NCBI GenBank assembly: GCA_034620365.1
Contig: JAQGEQ010000345.1
Span: forward strand, 558,001 to 622,000
DNA: 64,000 bases
Source of the DNA: Pegea sp. RAD2-039
Lineage: Eukaryota > Chordata > Thaliacea > Salpida > Salpidae
Direction of reading: 5' to 3'
Below the pieces are notes generated by a model. It was not told the DNA's origin. It made no database searches and saw nothing but the letters and a program-made list of their open reading frames with translations. This document shows positions 47,419 to 59,280 of this stretch, in pieces. A program made the position numbers and the translations under genes. Within the stretch, counting starts at the first letter, position 1. Every line of letters begins with the position of its first letter.

Positions 47419-49511
47419 ATGGTAGGTGATATAATATTAATAACTAAATTATTCAATTTATGTTAGTTTATTAACTTTCATCAATTGATTTCCACCTTTT
47501 TATCCAGACTAGTTACTTTTTATCATTCGAAAAACTCGATGAAATAATTTCAGAGCTTGAAGAAGAAAAATCTGATGTAAGTTTCAAACTTTTTGTTTTG
47601 ATTGTTAATTATTTAATGAAGAAAATGAAAATAAGAAATGCTTATTCATGCTTTCCTTTACAGGCTTTAACTGACTCTACAAGTTGTAGTTCTGAAAGTA
47701 ACTTACAGGTGAATAGTTGTAACAATTTTATTTACAACAAAAATTAGTAGCTGTACGATTTTTCTCAAATGTTTTAGATTTATATTTTTGTATCTAAACA
47801 TATAATTTGATCTCTTTTCTCTAGTCTTTGAGTGAACCTTTACAGCTAAATCCTAAATCTGAAGATTTAATTGAAGAATTTAACCAAACAGTTAGTTTAT
47901 CAACTTTGTATGACTAAAAGATAAACTAAACTTTAATCACTGACCTGGTGAAAGTATACTCATATATCAACAATTTATTCATTACTGTTTTGATAATAAT
48001 TATATAATTAAAAAATAACTTTATAAAAGTTTATTTATTTCAGATTACTGTTGGTGAGATTGATGAAAAACCAATAGTAAGCTTTTTAATAATTTTTATT
48101 TTACGAGAAGTTTTTTACGATTTGTTCTATAATGAAGAACTTAATTATAAATTGAATTAACATATTAGTAAAAAAAGCATAATATGATAATAATTTTATA
48201 GATATTTGTTTATTTAGATATTTGTTGGTGAGTTTATCGAAGAACCAGCAGTAATTTGTTTAAAGGATGAGCCATCAGTAAGAATTTGAAAATTGTTTAT
48301 TGACTTTAGTAACATTTTGTTTAGCTGCAAAAATTAGTGAAATTGATATTTCTACAATTAAATTTTATATAATTTTTAATTTATAGAAATCAAAGACAAA
48401 CAAATCTTGTGATGCGCTGGCAGATCTGTTGTCGACAAACTTAACAGATTTCTGCCAGCCGTCACCTGGACACAACAGCTTCAATGAAAGCGAAAAGGAA
48501 AAGCTGAACCACAAGGAGACCCTCCCTAAAGTTGCAGGGTCTTTTAGTTGTGGTGAAGCTTTTCCTTCACAAACAAAAAACGTAAAACTATTTTTCTTAT
48601 ATTCAAAACTATTTGTAAGAATAATTGTGCTTGTGTACATCATTAGTTTTGTTATCTTTATAATTAGAATCAATTGAGTCCTTTGATTTAGTCAATTCTT
48701 CTGTTTTTAGAGCTTGAGGAAATATATCCGATTTACAGTCGATAATAATTGATAATTTTAACTATTCTGATTTTATTGAAACTTACTTTTAGCAGTTTAA
48801 TTTTTTTTCATTTCAGATGACTGATTATATGATCTCAGAAGATCAATTGAAGCTTGTTGCTGTTAAATCAGAGAACTTAGAAAAAGATAAGGTGATGTAT
48901 CCTTTTTGTATATTTTTAGATAATTAATGTAATTACAAGAAATCTTACTTGATGTATTTATATTTAAAGTTAACAAATTATCTTCTAATTAATTTATTTT
49001 ATATTCAGCTGAGAAAGAAAACATGGAAACAAAAATTATTCTTTAAAAGAAATAAAGTTCACCCTCAAGTTTGTAATTCAACTATTTTCTTAAGCTTTTG
49101 AGTTTATAAATTTTGAAAATATTTTTATGATAATATTGACTCTGAATAAAGGTTTACTTTTATATTCTTCACAAGCAAATTTAATTTGTTTAAATATATC
49201 CATTTAGCATAGTTCACTTTATCATATTTTTCAATTTTCAAATAGAAATACGTTTGTAATTTGAATTTGTTTCAACAGATCAGTAATATAAATGTTGAAA
49301 CAAAACCTACAAAAACTCCTACTAAAAAATCTAAAGAAAATATTCAGGTGAGATAAACTCAGCAAATATAATCAGATTTTACAACTTAATAAAAGATTAA
49401 TGATTTAATTATTAACAGTTTGAATTTAAAATTTTAAAACTATTCTAAATTTAGGAATCAAGATCTTCGATTCGAAAGTTCTTTTCAAGAATCTTCAAAA
49501 TATTCAAATAA
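47419..49511 (+). CDS. Micro-exon gene: all exons phase 0 and multiples of three; acidic N-half, cationic C-terminus
   Basis: Exons: ATG alone at 47419-47421, then 47508-47576 (69), 47664-47708 (45), 47825-47890 (66), 48044-48076 (33), 48218-48277 (60), 48387-48581 (195), perhaps 48711-48740, 48817-48891 (75), 49009-49068 (60), 49279-49347 (69), 49455-49511 (57, TAA). All have GT/AG borders, and every internal exon is an exact multiple of three in phase 0. The N-half is acidic (IISELEEEKSD, SEDLIEEF). Exons 5 and 6 look like a duplicated unit (ITVGEIDEKPI, IFVGEFIEEPA). Later exons are basic (RKKTWKQKLFFKRNK, KPTKTPTKKSK) and the end is SRSSIRKFFSRIFKIFK, a cationic amphipathic stretch. No signal peptide is seen. 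If exon 7 is read through (to TGA near 48677) it gives a C-terminal TM segment (IIVLVYIISFVIFII). No family is recognised. The intact frames over eleven joins argue for a real gene. A second, inverted copy lies at 63-64 kb. Confidence 0.65.
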
Positions 49512-50210
49512 TTTGGTTAGCAAATTATCTATACAAATAAATTGTTACTTTTTGTGTAAAAACTTTTTTTGTTTATTTTTATATGGAAAGTTTGTAATTA
49601 CAAAATTCTGTTTGCGTTTAGACGTAACTCTAGAAGATTATTTTGATCAATTAGCTACAAGCATCAAGCAAAGCTATCTCTATTAAATGTTTGCTTTCTT
49701 TGTTTTATGCTTCAATAAAAGTGATACGTTTTACTTGATGTGATTTTTTCATAAAATTCCTTTTTCTATATTAAGTAAATTTGAATTAAAAATGTTTTAA
49801 AAACATTTCTTTTTTAACAGAAGTTATTTTATTTACATAAATTTCATTTTGTTTAACCTAATTTCCATATCAAAAATGAATTTTACTTTTTACCAAATCT
49901 AAAAATAGTTGATAAAAATTTATAAAGTTGAAATTCAATTATCGAAACATGTTAAAACGTATAATATTCAATAAATCAAAATACCAACAACAAAACAATT
50001 TCAAAAATGATTTTATTTTCAAAAGATTGATTGAAAGAGTAAGATGATAAATAGAAATAAGCGTCAGTAGGTACTGCGAGTCAAGAAGTAAAAAGATTTA
50101 GTAAATAGAATTAATAAGTATTGGTTAATAGTAAAAGTATTGAGTATTTCGTATTAAAGTAGATAATAATATATATTTATATAATAATAAATTTACAAAT
50201 AATAATCAGA
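48600..50210. repeat. Left arm of the micro-exon gene inverted duplication
   Basis: It matches the reverse complement of about 62460 to the window end: exons 9-12 of the micro-exon gene, its introns and about 700 bp of 3' flank (including GCGTCAGTAGGTACTGCGAG). The arms are about 12-14 kb apart. Small indels only. Confidence 0.85.
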
Positions 50211-50237
50211 TAATAAGATTTTCTAAAGCTAATCAAG

Positions 50238-50579
50238 ACTATCAAATTCTCGAAGAATTTCGTGATCGATGTAGTCGACACAGCTGGTTGTGTTATTGCT
50301 TTAATAAATAATATTATTTGTTCATTTCAAAACAATATTAATCATTACAGGACACGTATTCCTTGTCTGTTATAGAGCAGGCTCTTGACAAACATGGGTA
50401 CATTCTTGCATATGCTAATGATTCGCCTAAAAGTGAAGATTTAAAGAAATCTTTTATAGTTTTTCAGATGTCAAATCTGCAACTAGCATAAAACGATTTT
50501 AGTCGATTTTGTGATCTTGATGTTTCAGTTTCAAAATTGTGAAACAAATAGATGCAAAGATGAAGAGTTTGAATGTAAA
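50238..50579 (+). pseudogene. Rheb-like small GTPase remnant
   Basis: Exon 50238-50286 reads TIKFSKNFVIDVVDTAG, with the G3 motif D-T-A-G. Exon 50351-50458 reads DTYSLSVIEQALDKHGYILA, YANDSPKS, matching the Rheb/Ras switch II and next strand (family Q-D-x-Y-S-I...D-I-x-G-Y-I-L-V-Y-S). 50529-50579 reads FKIVKQIDAKMKSLNVK, the following helix. The joins do not keep frame (the expected Gln of DTAGQ is lost at the first one). The P-loop, NKxD and SAK motifs are not found. I infer a decayed gene piece. It converges on the minus-strand gene ending at 50594, with 14 bp between them. Confidence 0.55.
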
Positions 50580-50593
50580 GTAAGTTAAGACTT

Positions 50594-51020
50594 TCAAGAT
50601 GCAACATAAAAATTATTATAATTCATGAAACACTTGACAGAAATCACAGAAGTTTGAAGATCTAAAGACTCGATATCATTAAAGAGCAAATCTTCAACCT
50701 TAAAAGTTAGAATAGTGTCATCAGCACATAATCATTCATATAATTACTTCACAGAGGTAACCAGGTGAAGCTTTAGCTGAAAGATCCCATTTTCCATCAT
50801 CAATCTCATAAATTTCAATTCGATAATGAAACTTCATCAATAAGTTTTTAGCTGACCTCAAAAAGAGGTCTTCACTTAAATACAAACATCTGATTGTCTC
50901 ATCTGGAAGAAAATTGATTGAGAGAAGAAATTAAAGAATTTTATTGTCACCTTTCACTTTTAATGTTGTAATCAAATCTTCATCTTCATTGCATACTTTT
51001 ATTTTGAGATTTGTTGAAAA
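50594..51020 (-). CDS. Unrecognised protein, last three exons of a minus-strand gene
   Basis: Exons 50951-51020, 50748-50902 and 50594-50698 join in frame. They read NLKIKVCNEDEDLITTLKVK, DETIRCLYLSEDLFLRSAKN, LLMKFHYRIEIYEIDDGKW, DLSAKASPGYLCE, VEDLLFNDIESLDLQ and end NYNNFYVAS with TGA at 50594. The pattern (beta-strand-like start, KF-x-YRIEIYE, LC near the exon end) faintly resembles the unrecognised gene end at 26.8-27.3 kb (LDIRITENG...KLNFLVSCYE...LCPL), so the two may share a domain. No known family is assigned. The 5' part above 51.02 kb was not found. Confidence 0.5.
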
Positions 51021-52370
51021 CTTTCATCATTTTCACTTTTAAAAACCTTTAAAATGAAAAATTTGAAATTTAAATCTAGAAAAAGATTTTGAAATATTAT
51101 AATAGAACGAAAAAATTAAAGTCTAATGATAAAAAAAAGGAAATATCAAACAAGAATTAACTATAATATACAAACTAAATAAATATGAAATAAAAGTGAT
51201 GTTAGTACAAAGTAAATAAAATTATTATCTTTACAAGGGTGATATAAAAAAACTGTTTTTAATTCGATTTTGATAAGTCAAAAAACAAACATTTTTTACG
51301 TAAAAATTAAATTTAGAGAAATATAAACAGAATCATACAGTTTAAAACAATATTATTATCAGAATATTAGTTATAAATTTTTTTAATTAAATATTTAAAA
51401 ATTTTAAACAAGGTTAAAAGATGTTAAAAGCAATAGTATAAAAATTTACAAAATACATTAGATGTAATTTTAGATAAGTTATCTGAAAGTAAATCAATTT
51501 AAACAAAAGTTTTATTTTTGTATCGTTGCAAACACAAATTAGCGTTAAAAAATAAATATTACTACAAATAAAATTATATTTATAGAATTTAATTACATTA
51601 TTAAAAACAAATTATTCCGTTTAGCAAAAGCTTGTTTCATATATCAAACAATTTTCCATAAATTAATTTGAAAATATTGTTTTGTTAATAAATATAAATA
51701 TTTTTACTGAAACTATTTTTAGGGTAACTAAGCTGTTATAGCTATAACCCAATTCAATTAGCTGATATGCGAGCTCTGACTAGGTGACTAGACAAGTTGA
51801 AGTCATAAAATTTGTAGCAATGGCGGGAAATAAAATTCCCCTACAAAGCAACTTCTGAATAAAATTTGAAGTTTGTGAAATTACAACTTTTTCTAAATAT
51901 TTGTAATAAAAATTATACAATATACAATTTATGAAACGGGTTACGACGATTTGAAGCGAATATCTAAATGTATCCTGGTGTAGTTATCATGTTAGAACTA
52001 GATGCTGTTGGAAAACTAGTTTAGTGTTCAAGATAAAATTAAAACAGATTTTTCAAATCATCTCACTACATGCTTCAGTGTAGAATCTCTCGGATCTTCA
52101 TATGAAAAGTTTGTAATTACAAAATTCAACCAATCAAAATTCAAATCAAAATCCACTAAACTGTAATGACGATTAGCTCAAATTTCATTATATTTTTCTT
52201 AATTTGCAGTAAAATTTTTGTTATTTAAAAGAATCTCTCTTTAAAATTTATATTTTATTTACATAATCTTTTATATGATCCTAATTTTAAGTTATCATTT
52301 TTGATTAATCAAAGTACTAAATTATATATTAATCACTTTTATTAAACTATCAACAAGATATTTTTAACAG
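51021..52370. other. AT-rich stretch
   Basis: No gene was recognised. It may contain upstream exons of the minus-strand gene ending at 50594 that I could not see. The region near 51.72-52.1 kb is slightly GC-richer, without a clear frame. Confidence 0.3.
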
Positions 52371-55300
52371 AAATTCTCAGAAAGAAGCAAGCGAGCGAAT
52401 TCTTTGCCTACAAGGTAAATCATATGCTTCTAGATATTGGTTATATCTTTTATTTTAAATTAAAATATTTCTTTAAGCTATTAAATGTTTTTGTTAATAT
52501 TAAATGGTTATAACAAAAAAAATTGTTATTTTAAGGTTTAAAAAATTAATTCTACATTACATCAAAAAAATCTTTTCAAACCAACATGTTTTTTCAGAAT
52601 TCGAAATTTAAAAAAAAAAACGTTTTTTAAATAATTGCAAACACAAAATGTTGCAAAACTTTGATTTCAAACAATTATTTGTAACTTTTAAGTTTACGCC
52701 AGTTCTCGCAATTTATTTTATTTTTACTTAGTTCTACTGCCAACTGCATTTATGGATACAAACAACACTAACTTACTTCCTAGACTTTTAGATAAGTAAG
52801 TTTTAATATTTGATGAAAGTATTGTTGGTTATACTAATTTATAAAGATTAATGAAAGTGTTGGGCTTGTTATTTTTACTAAAACTGTAAAAAAACTGAAT
52901 TGTATTTATGTAAACACCAAATTTGATGTTTTTAAAGCTGTTTACTTTATATTTTTTACACTTTTAACTTTAAATGAACTATTAAACTTAAATAAGTTTG
53001 TAACTGATTCCAGCGATCGATTGAACGAACAGAAGTTTTGTGACATAGAAATTGATATGTGTGGAAAGATTTATAAACTTCATCAAGCGGTAATCCAAGC
53101 ACAGTCGACTTATATGAGATGTATGATCAACTTTCAGGTCTTCCATTCAGTTATTAAGTATTTTCCTCCAGGTTTAAAAGCTCATTAATCGTTTTGTTTA
53201 CACAATTGCTGTTTTGAACCAAGTTTTAAAACTTTAAAAGTGTTGTTTTTAGTTGTAAAATTTGAATAATTTATTTGTAATTAAGAAAAAGCAGAATACT
53301 GAAACTGAAATCATAAAATTGAAGCTAAATGAATTTGAAAATGGAATTGGTTCAGACTTATTTCCTGCTATCTTAAAATTTGTGTATATCGGTCAAGTTC
53401 ATCTTAATGACGAAAATGTCTTCAATATGATTAAATATAGTGACTATCTTTGCATAGACAGTAAGTTAATAGTTCCAAAATTAACTGTTTGAATCCGAAG
53501 TATTTCATCATTGAATCATTTAGCTCTTAAGAAACGATGCAGTGAATGGATACAGAAAAATTTGTCTCATGTCAACTGTATTCATGCTTACTTGTTCGGA
53601 AAACTTTATGAAATGAAGAAGATTGTGACAGCTGCTACCCTTTTCATTTCACATAATTTAAACCAAGTTGTAAATAGTCAAAGCCTCGTTGATTTAGATA
53701 GCGGTGATTTCAGAAACTTCAGCAACTTCCTAAGAAAACAGGTTACAGCTAACTACTTTAAGTATTTGTTTTGAAAAGTTGATTAATTCTCAACGAGATC
53801 TTGTTAGTTTTAATCTTTACATTTATCTGATTACAGAAGAATGAAGATACTGCAGTTAACGCGATCTTCTTATGGGTTGATAAAGACCCAGACAGGATTA
53901 AACACGTACATCTTCTTCTTGATGATATCAATTTCACTTTATTAAGTCCTAAAATCCTTGCAAGTTTATTGGATAAGGTTCTTATACTAATTAAATAGAT
54001 TAAAATATCATATCTGTGTTTTAGTTCAAAGATATTATACTTGAATCAAAGAAGTTGACGGAAAGAGTTCTATTTTCTCTTGCTGCAGAAAATTGTGAAA
54101 AAACTGAAAAAATCGAAAGCTTAAATAAAGGATTAGTGATTTCTACCTCCAGTAATTTCTAATTAGTTTTCACTTTATATTAAGATCTTGTTTTTGCCAG
54201 ATTCAGGGAAGTTTTTAGTAATTGGTGGAAGCTATTTACGTTGGGATGTTGCTATATTTAACGTTGCATCAGGAAGACTAACAAACAAATATTGCGTGAG
54301 ACTTCGTGTGAGTGAAAATGGTTCTTTTCTAAATTGGTTTAATTACATTTTAGCCCGGTGGCCTTTTTCGATGTTTAGTTGGATCCACCGCTAAAAAGAT
54401 CGGTGGTCATATCTACTTTGTGTCCGGTCACATAATTACTAAACTTTTGGTCAATGAAGAAGCTTCCTTTTGTACTTCTTCATTTGCTGCAACCATGAAA
54501 TGGAAAAGGTATCATTGTTCTGGAGATGTAATCGAAGGTTTGTTGAAATATTTTTTATTCATCTACTTTGCATATTTGTGAAGTATTAAATAAATTTCAT
54601 AGATAAGATTCTGTAGGAGCTTTGATCCACAGTAACTAGGTTCTTATTACAACTTTAGTATCTAAAATGTCTTAAATAATATCTTTTAACTTGAAACTAA
54701 CCTGTAGTCTTGCAAATTACTTTTGAGTTTCAGTCGGAACTTTTTTACAACTAGAAAAAATCTGAGTTTTTTTGCTTTGGTTTTAGAAGAATTATTCCGC
54801 GACTTAAAAACTACTTTCAGAAATATATCAGTCATTATGTGGTTTCTTGTAATCCTACATTTGAGCACACAATCATAAGAAGTGTTGCCCTGTTAGCTTC
54901 TTAACCTTTAAAACTCATTGACCCAAAAAAGCCAAGTTCAAAAAAGTGTTTTGTAATTAAATCTTCATCTTGGTAGTTTAAGTTGAAAACTCCTCGCTTC
55001 TTTGGAGCTAAGTTTTTTAAATATTTGATCTTCAGATAACTTCTATAGTTTCTTTCCACACCGAAATACATAAAACAGTATTCCTCAATAAGCTATGATC
55101 ATCATTCTTATGTCAATAGAAAGAAATTTAGTAGAAGAATTATTCTTTAAATTTTCAGGAAACTGATTTTTGAAGTTTTTGTTTTAGGAAAATTTTTCAT
55201 TGCTGGTGGTCGAGATAGATGTAGTAATTTCTGTAAAGAAAGAATGAAATCAATCCAATCTTTTGATCCTACTTTGAGAAGACTTAGTAAACCTTTTCAT

Positions 55301-55940
55301 TGCATGCTGGTTGGTCGTTATGACCATGTTGCAGTTGCTTTGAATGGTAAGTCTCCTGTTTCCAATTTGTGTTGGGGTGGGTAAAGTGGTTTTCCGTTTT
55401 AGGACTTTTATACATATTTGGAGGTTATGATGAAAACAGCCAGGCCATCTCTAGTGTCGAATGTTTCAATCCAATTGAGTTTAGATGCAAAAATGTGGCA
55501 AGTATGGACGAGCCTCGTGCTGAAATGGCAGCAGTTGTCTTCAATGACTCGATTATGATCATTGGTAATTTACATAAAGATTCTTACAGGAGTTTCAAAA
55601 TAATTTAAAATAATTAGGTGGAGTTAACTCGGATGATGAAGTTCTCAGATCAGTAGATCTTTATTGTGTAAGAACGAATGCATGGAAAAAGCTAGAACCT
55701 TTGTGTAGTCCTCGAAAAGGATGCTGTGCTTGTGTAATTGAAGGAAAAGTCTATGTTGTAGGCGGGTAAGTTTAAATGTAGCTGTTTTTTTTTTCAAGAA
55801 ATTTATTCCTACAATTAAGGCGACGATCAAGACAATATAATGAAAATACAATTGAAACTTATAACCCTATACTGAATAAATGGAAGATTTTATGTTCGAT
55901 GTCGGTCTCTCGATACATGGCTGCTTGTGTCCCAGTCTGA
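52371..55940 (+). CDS. BTB-BACK-Kelch (KLHL-type) protein, probable Cullin-3 substrate adaptor
   Basis: A likely 5' UTR exon (52371-52414) is followed by ATG at 52752 (MDTNNTNLLPRLLDN). The BTB domain reads QKFCDIEIDMCGKIYKLHQA through LFPAILKFVYIGQV, spread over exons at about 52752-52795, 53014-53138 and 53289-53462. The BACK domain follows (KKRCSEWIQKNLSHVNCIHA; AVNAIFLWVDKDPDRIKHV). From 54185 come about six Kelch blades with typical GG and distal W/Y: FLVIGGSYLRWD, KFFIAGGRDR, LLYIFGGYDENS, IMIIGGVNSDDE, KVYVVGGRRS. The last exon ends SRYMAACVPV with TGA at 55938-55940. Joins are in phase wherever checked. Family members bring substrates to Cullin-3 ubiquitin ligases; the substrate cannot be read from sequence. 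One blade (54357-54538) is degenerate. The region 54540-55187 is a long intron. No sign of decay. Confidence 0.88.
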
Positions 55941-57540
55941 CTTGCAAACATTTATTTTGTTTTATTCTCTACAATTGGTTCTTTTATTATGGTTTTTGAA
56001 TCTATTACTACTTGGAATTCAAAACTGAATACTTTATATTATGGTTAAACAAATTCTAAACTTTCGATTTTAAGTTTTTCTCAAGTCTTTTTAATGTAAC
56101 CCTTTTTTGGTCAAAACGTTTTTTCTGTGCAAATAAAGCATTACTGTTGATGTTTTTAAACAACGTACTTTTTATTCACTGCAAGTGCTCTGTATTAAAA
56201 CGAATAATTTTTATTGCTGTTTGTTAAATTTTGAAAATAATATAAGTCTTGGTACTAACGGTTTTTAGTGCATGTTAAAAAAACTTTCCTTACTGAATAT
56301 TTTAATGGGATTTATTCAGTTCTTACTTAATTAAATCTTCAAGGGCAGTTTAGAGTATAAAACAAACTTTTGATATACAGCATATGTTTCTTTAGCAGTA
56401 TAGTTTAAAAATTTACTTACAGTGATGCTACTTTTTTATATTGAGCCCATCAATTGTATATATGGAAAGTCGAATCCAGCCATCATCTAATCAAAATCTT
56501 TTTAACTTAAACTTACTTTGACAGCTGCTTGTGCAAAGCATCTTGAAGATTTAATTAAGTTTCAAAGTCAAAACTTTCTACTGAGAAGAAAAAACCTAAA
56601 AACATATTTGATGGTTGCATAGGTGCTTAGTAATTATGCAGTAAAAGGCTCATCTTCATAGTAGCATGTAAACTTTCTGTGACCAGCGTTGCATGATGTT
56701 GAATATCAATCATTTGAAAAAGGCTACAACATCTCTTAAGCTGTTATAAAGGATCTCGATAAGTAGAAAATATTACAAAAAAGTATATCCGCTATATACA
56801 TGATAAAACTTTTTATTTATTATTTAATTTATTACATTTCACTTAAAAACAAAAAATACTTGATTTTGATGACTTTGTATTTATTGTAAACTTGAAATTT
56901 ATTTAGTTAAATTATTATTATTTAATTAAAAAACCCATAAAAGTAATCATCAATGTTTACTTGACTATGCATCGCTAAGCGGTTTATTGATTCTAGTTTT
57001 TGCGCCAAGGACAGAACTTTTGTCTTGCTAAATAAGAATTTGTGAATTTATTGTTCGCTATTTACTTAAAGTTTGTTAAGGTATTATTTTTGAATATATT
57101 ATTAATAAGATAATTGTTTTGTTTTAGCAAAAACAATGTAGTTAAAATAAGCTTAGAAATATTAAAAAAAAATATTTAAATCTCATTTTTAATATTCAGT
57201 TGAGTTTCTATTTGAAAAGCTGTAAGAACTTACAGCTGAAATTGTATCTAATTAAAGCTACTACTATAAATAAATTGTCTTTATCTTTAATAACAAGTTG
57301 TTCAACAATTTTTAGTTATTTTTAAGTATCTAAATTTGGTTGTTGATTTATTCGGTTCGGTTTTCAACTGTTTAATTTTCTTTGTAATCTTTAATAATTT
57401 ACTTTAACAACTTTTTATACAGATGTTCGTCCACTAAAGTTGCTTCTAACAGTTTCTCCAAATTTATTTTTAATTCGTCAAAAACAATTAATGTATAGTC
57501 TTGGTTTTAAAAAAACTTATCAACTAGTACTTTATTCAAA
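55941..57540. other. AT-rich intergenic region
   Basis: I see no gene, RNA or repeat. The upstream region of the 57541 gene presumably lies in its last part. Confidence 0.4.
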
Positions 57541-58328
57541 ATGGACTTAACACAATTACAAGAAGAACTAGAGAAAGTTGAAGGTGGTCTTAAAGAGTTG
57601 TTTGTAGAGGAGTTAGAATCTGGAAATTTAGAAGCAAAGCTTCAATCCACATTTAAAGATTTTCCAGCATTAGATCTTCAGCAATTTGACAAAGTAAACT
57701 TCTTAAACATCTTATACAGATATACAATTGTAAATTTTTATTATAATATTATAGAAAAGCTAGTTAAAGATTGAAATATTATGAAGGTTTCTAAATTTCT
57801 GTTATTTTACATCAATATTAAAGAAAAATTTAAAAGATTTTTAAATCCGTATTTTCAAAGTTTATCTTTATTTATCAAGTTATTATTAAAATATTATATT
57901 ATTAATTTACTTATTACTATCTATTACTTTAACTTATAGATAGTTAAGATAAAATAATTTTGATTTGTTTAGTTTACAGATGAAATTAAAGATTTGATTG
58001 AAGCAAGTAAATGTTGTTGTGGTCGTTGTATTGTATTATGTTACATTTGTATTAAAATAAAAAAGATTTTTCGAGACGTCTTTAAAAGTTTGGTAAGTTG
58101 TTCTTGTTGCAATAAGAAAAAGGATAAAAAGACAAGAAATTCTAAAGATAGTAATAAAGGTAAATGAATATATTAAGTTTAGATAAAAAGAAGATATCTT
58201 GAAATTTATTGGTGAATAAAAGTTAATAAGCTGAGTTTTTAGATTCTAAAAGAAAAAGTAGAAAAAGTGCAATAGATAAAGAAGTTGTTGCAAAAAAGAA
58301 AAAGTCGAATATAAAGATGACGAAGTGA
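57541..58328 (+). CDS. Small acidic / Cys-rich / basic protein, three exons, unrecognised
   Basis: Exons 57541-57693, 57973-58159 and 58243-58328 sum to 426 nt (141 aa plus TGA), with GT/AG borders and matching phases. Residues 1-50 are acidic and helical (MDLTQLQEELEKVEGGLKEL). The middle has a Cys cluster and hydrophobic stretch (KCCCGRCIVLCYICIKIKK), then SCSCCNKKKDKK. The C-terminal 45 residues are Lys/Arg-rich (KRKSRKS, VAKKKKSNIK). The Cys cluster could bind metal or be palmitoylated, and the basic tail could bind membranes or nucleic acid; these are guesses. No known domain. The acidic-to-basic design recalls the micro-exon gene nearby, but no shared sequence was found. Confidence 0.6.
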
Positions 58329-59280
58329 TTAAAGCTTTTCTTGGGAATATTTGATCAACTCAGTTTTGATCAATTATAATAGAAAAAAACGAAAACTAAA
58401 AAAAGTTTCAAATCGTAACTAAAAAAGAAAATATTTCCCTCACCAATTTTGAATAAATATATTTGTAATGAAAATAGTTATTATCAAAAATAATTTGAAG
58501 TTATAAGATTGTAAACTCACATTAATAAAAATATAAAATAAATCTTTTTTATAAAGATTTTTGAGAAAGTAAGTTTTGTTTGCTTAGAACTTTAGCAGGT
58601 TAAGACTTTCAAAAGCCTTAACCTCCATTATATCAGTTTTTTAGTTATTTTTTTGCAGACTTAAAAAAAGATTTTAAAAAATTGCCTTTCAAAAGCTATT
58701 GAACAATTTCATAAATATTATAAAAGAAGAAGATACAATTGTTGAGGTTCCAAATTTATTAAAGACATGTATTAAGAGTTTTCATAGTTAAGCTTCTAGA
58801 ATAAATTAGTTTTCGCCAAGTTCTGGAAAGAAAACAAACAACCCTATCGCCAACATTTGGAAGTGTAAATATGTACCAAACTAATTGAAAAATAAACTAA
58901 TAACTATTAATAATAATTAAAATCTTCACCGTTATTCCCGCGCTTTATTATATTTTTATAAGTATCAAGCAAAAACAGCTGTGCAAAAACAAGTCTCCAT
59001 TTTTTAACCAAAAATTTAAAAAAAATACTCAAGTGATATAAAAAAATTAAGCTTCAAATTTGACAATTTATCAAAACCTCTTAAAAACTTTTTTTAAATT
59101 ATACAGCTCTTATAACAAAAACAAAATGACTGCAAAAGGTTCATGAACAGGTTTATGATGACAAAAAAAACAAGGTAAATTATAGATAGATAAAAAAACA
59201 GAACAAACAAAGAGACAAGCCATTAAGCTGACTGAATTACCTGAATCATTTTTTTGAACACAATTTTAAAGAGGTGACTT
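58329..59280. other. AT-rich stretch, no supported gene
   Basis: No coding evidence or repeat recognised. Confidence 0.35.
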
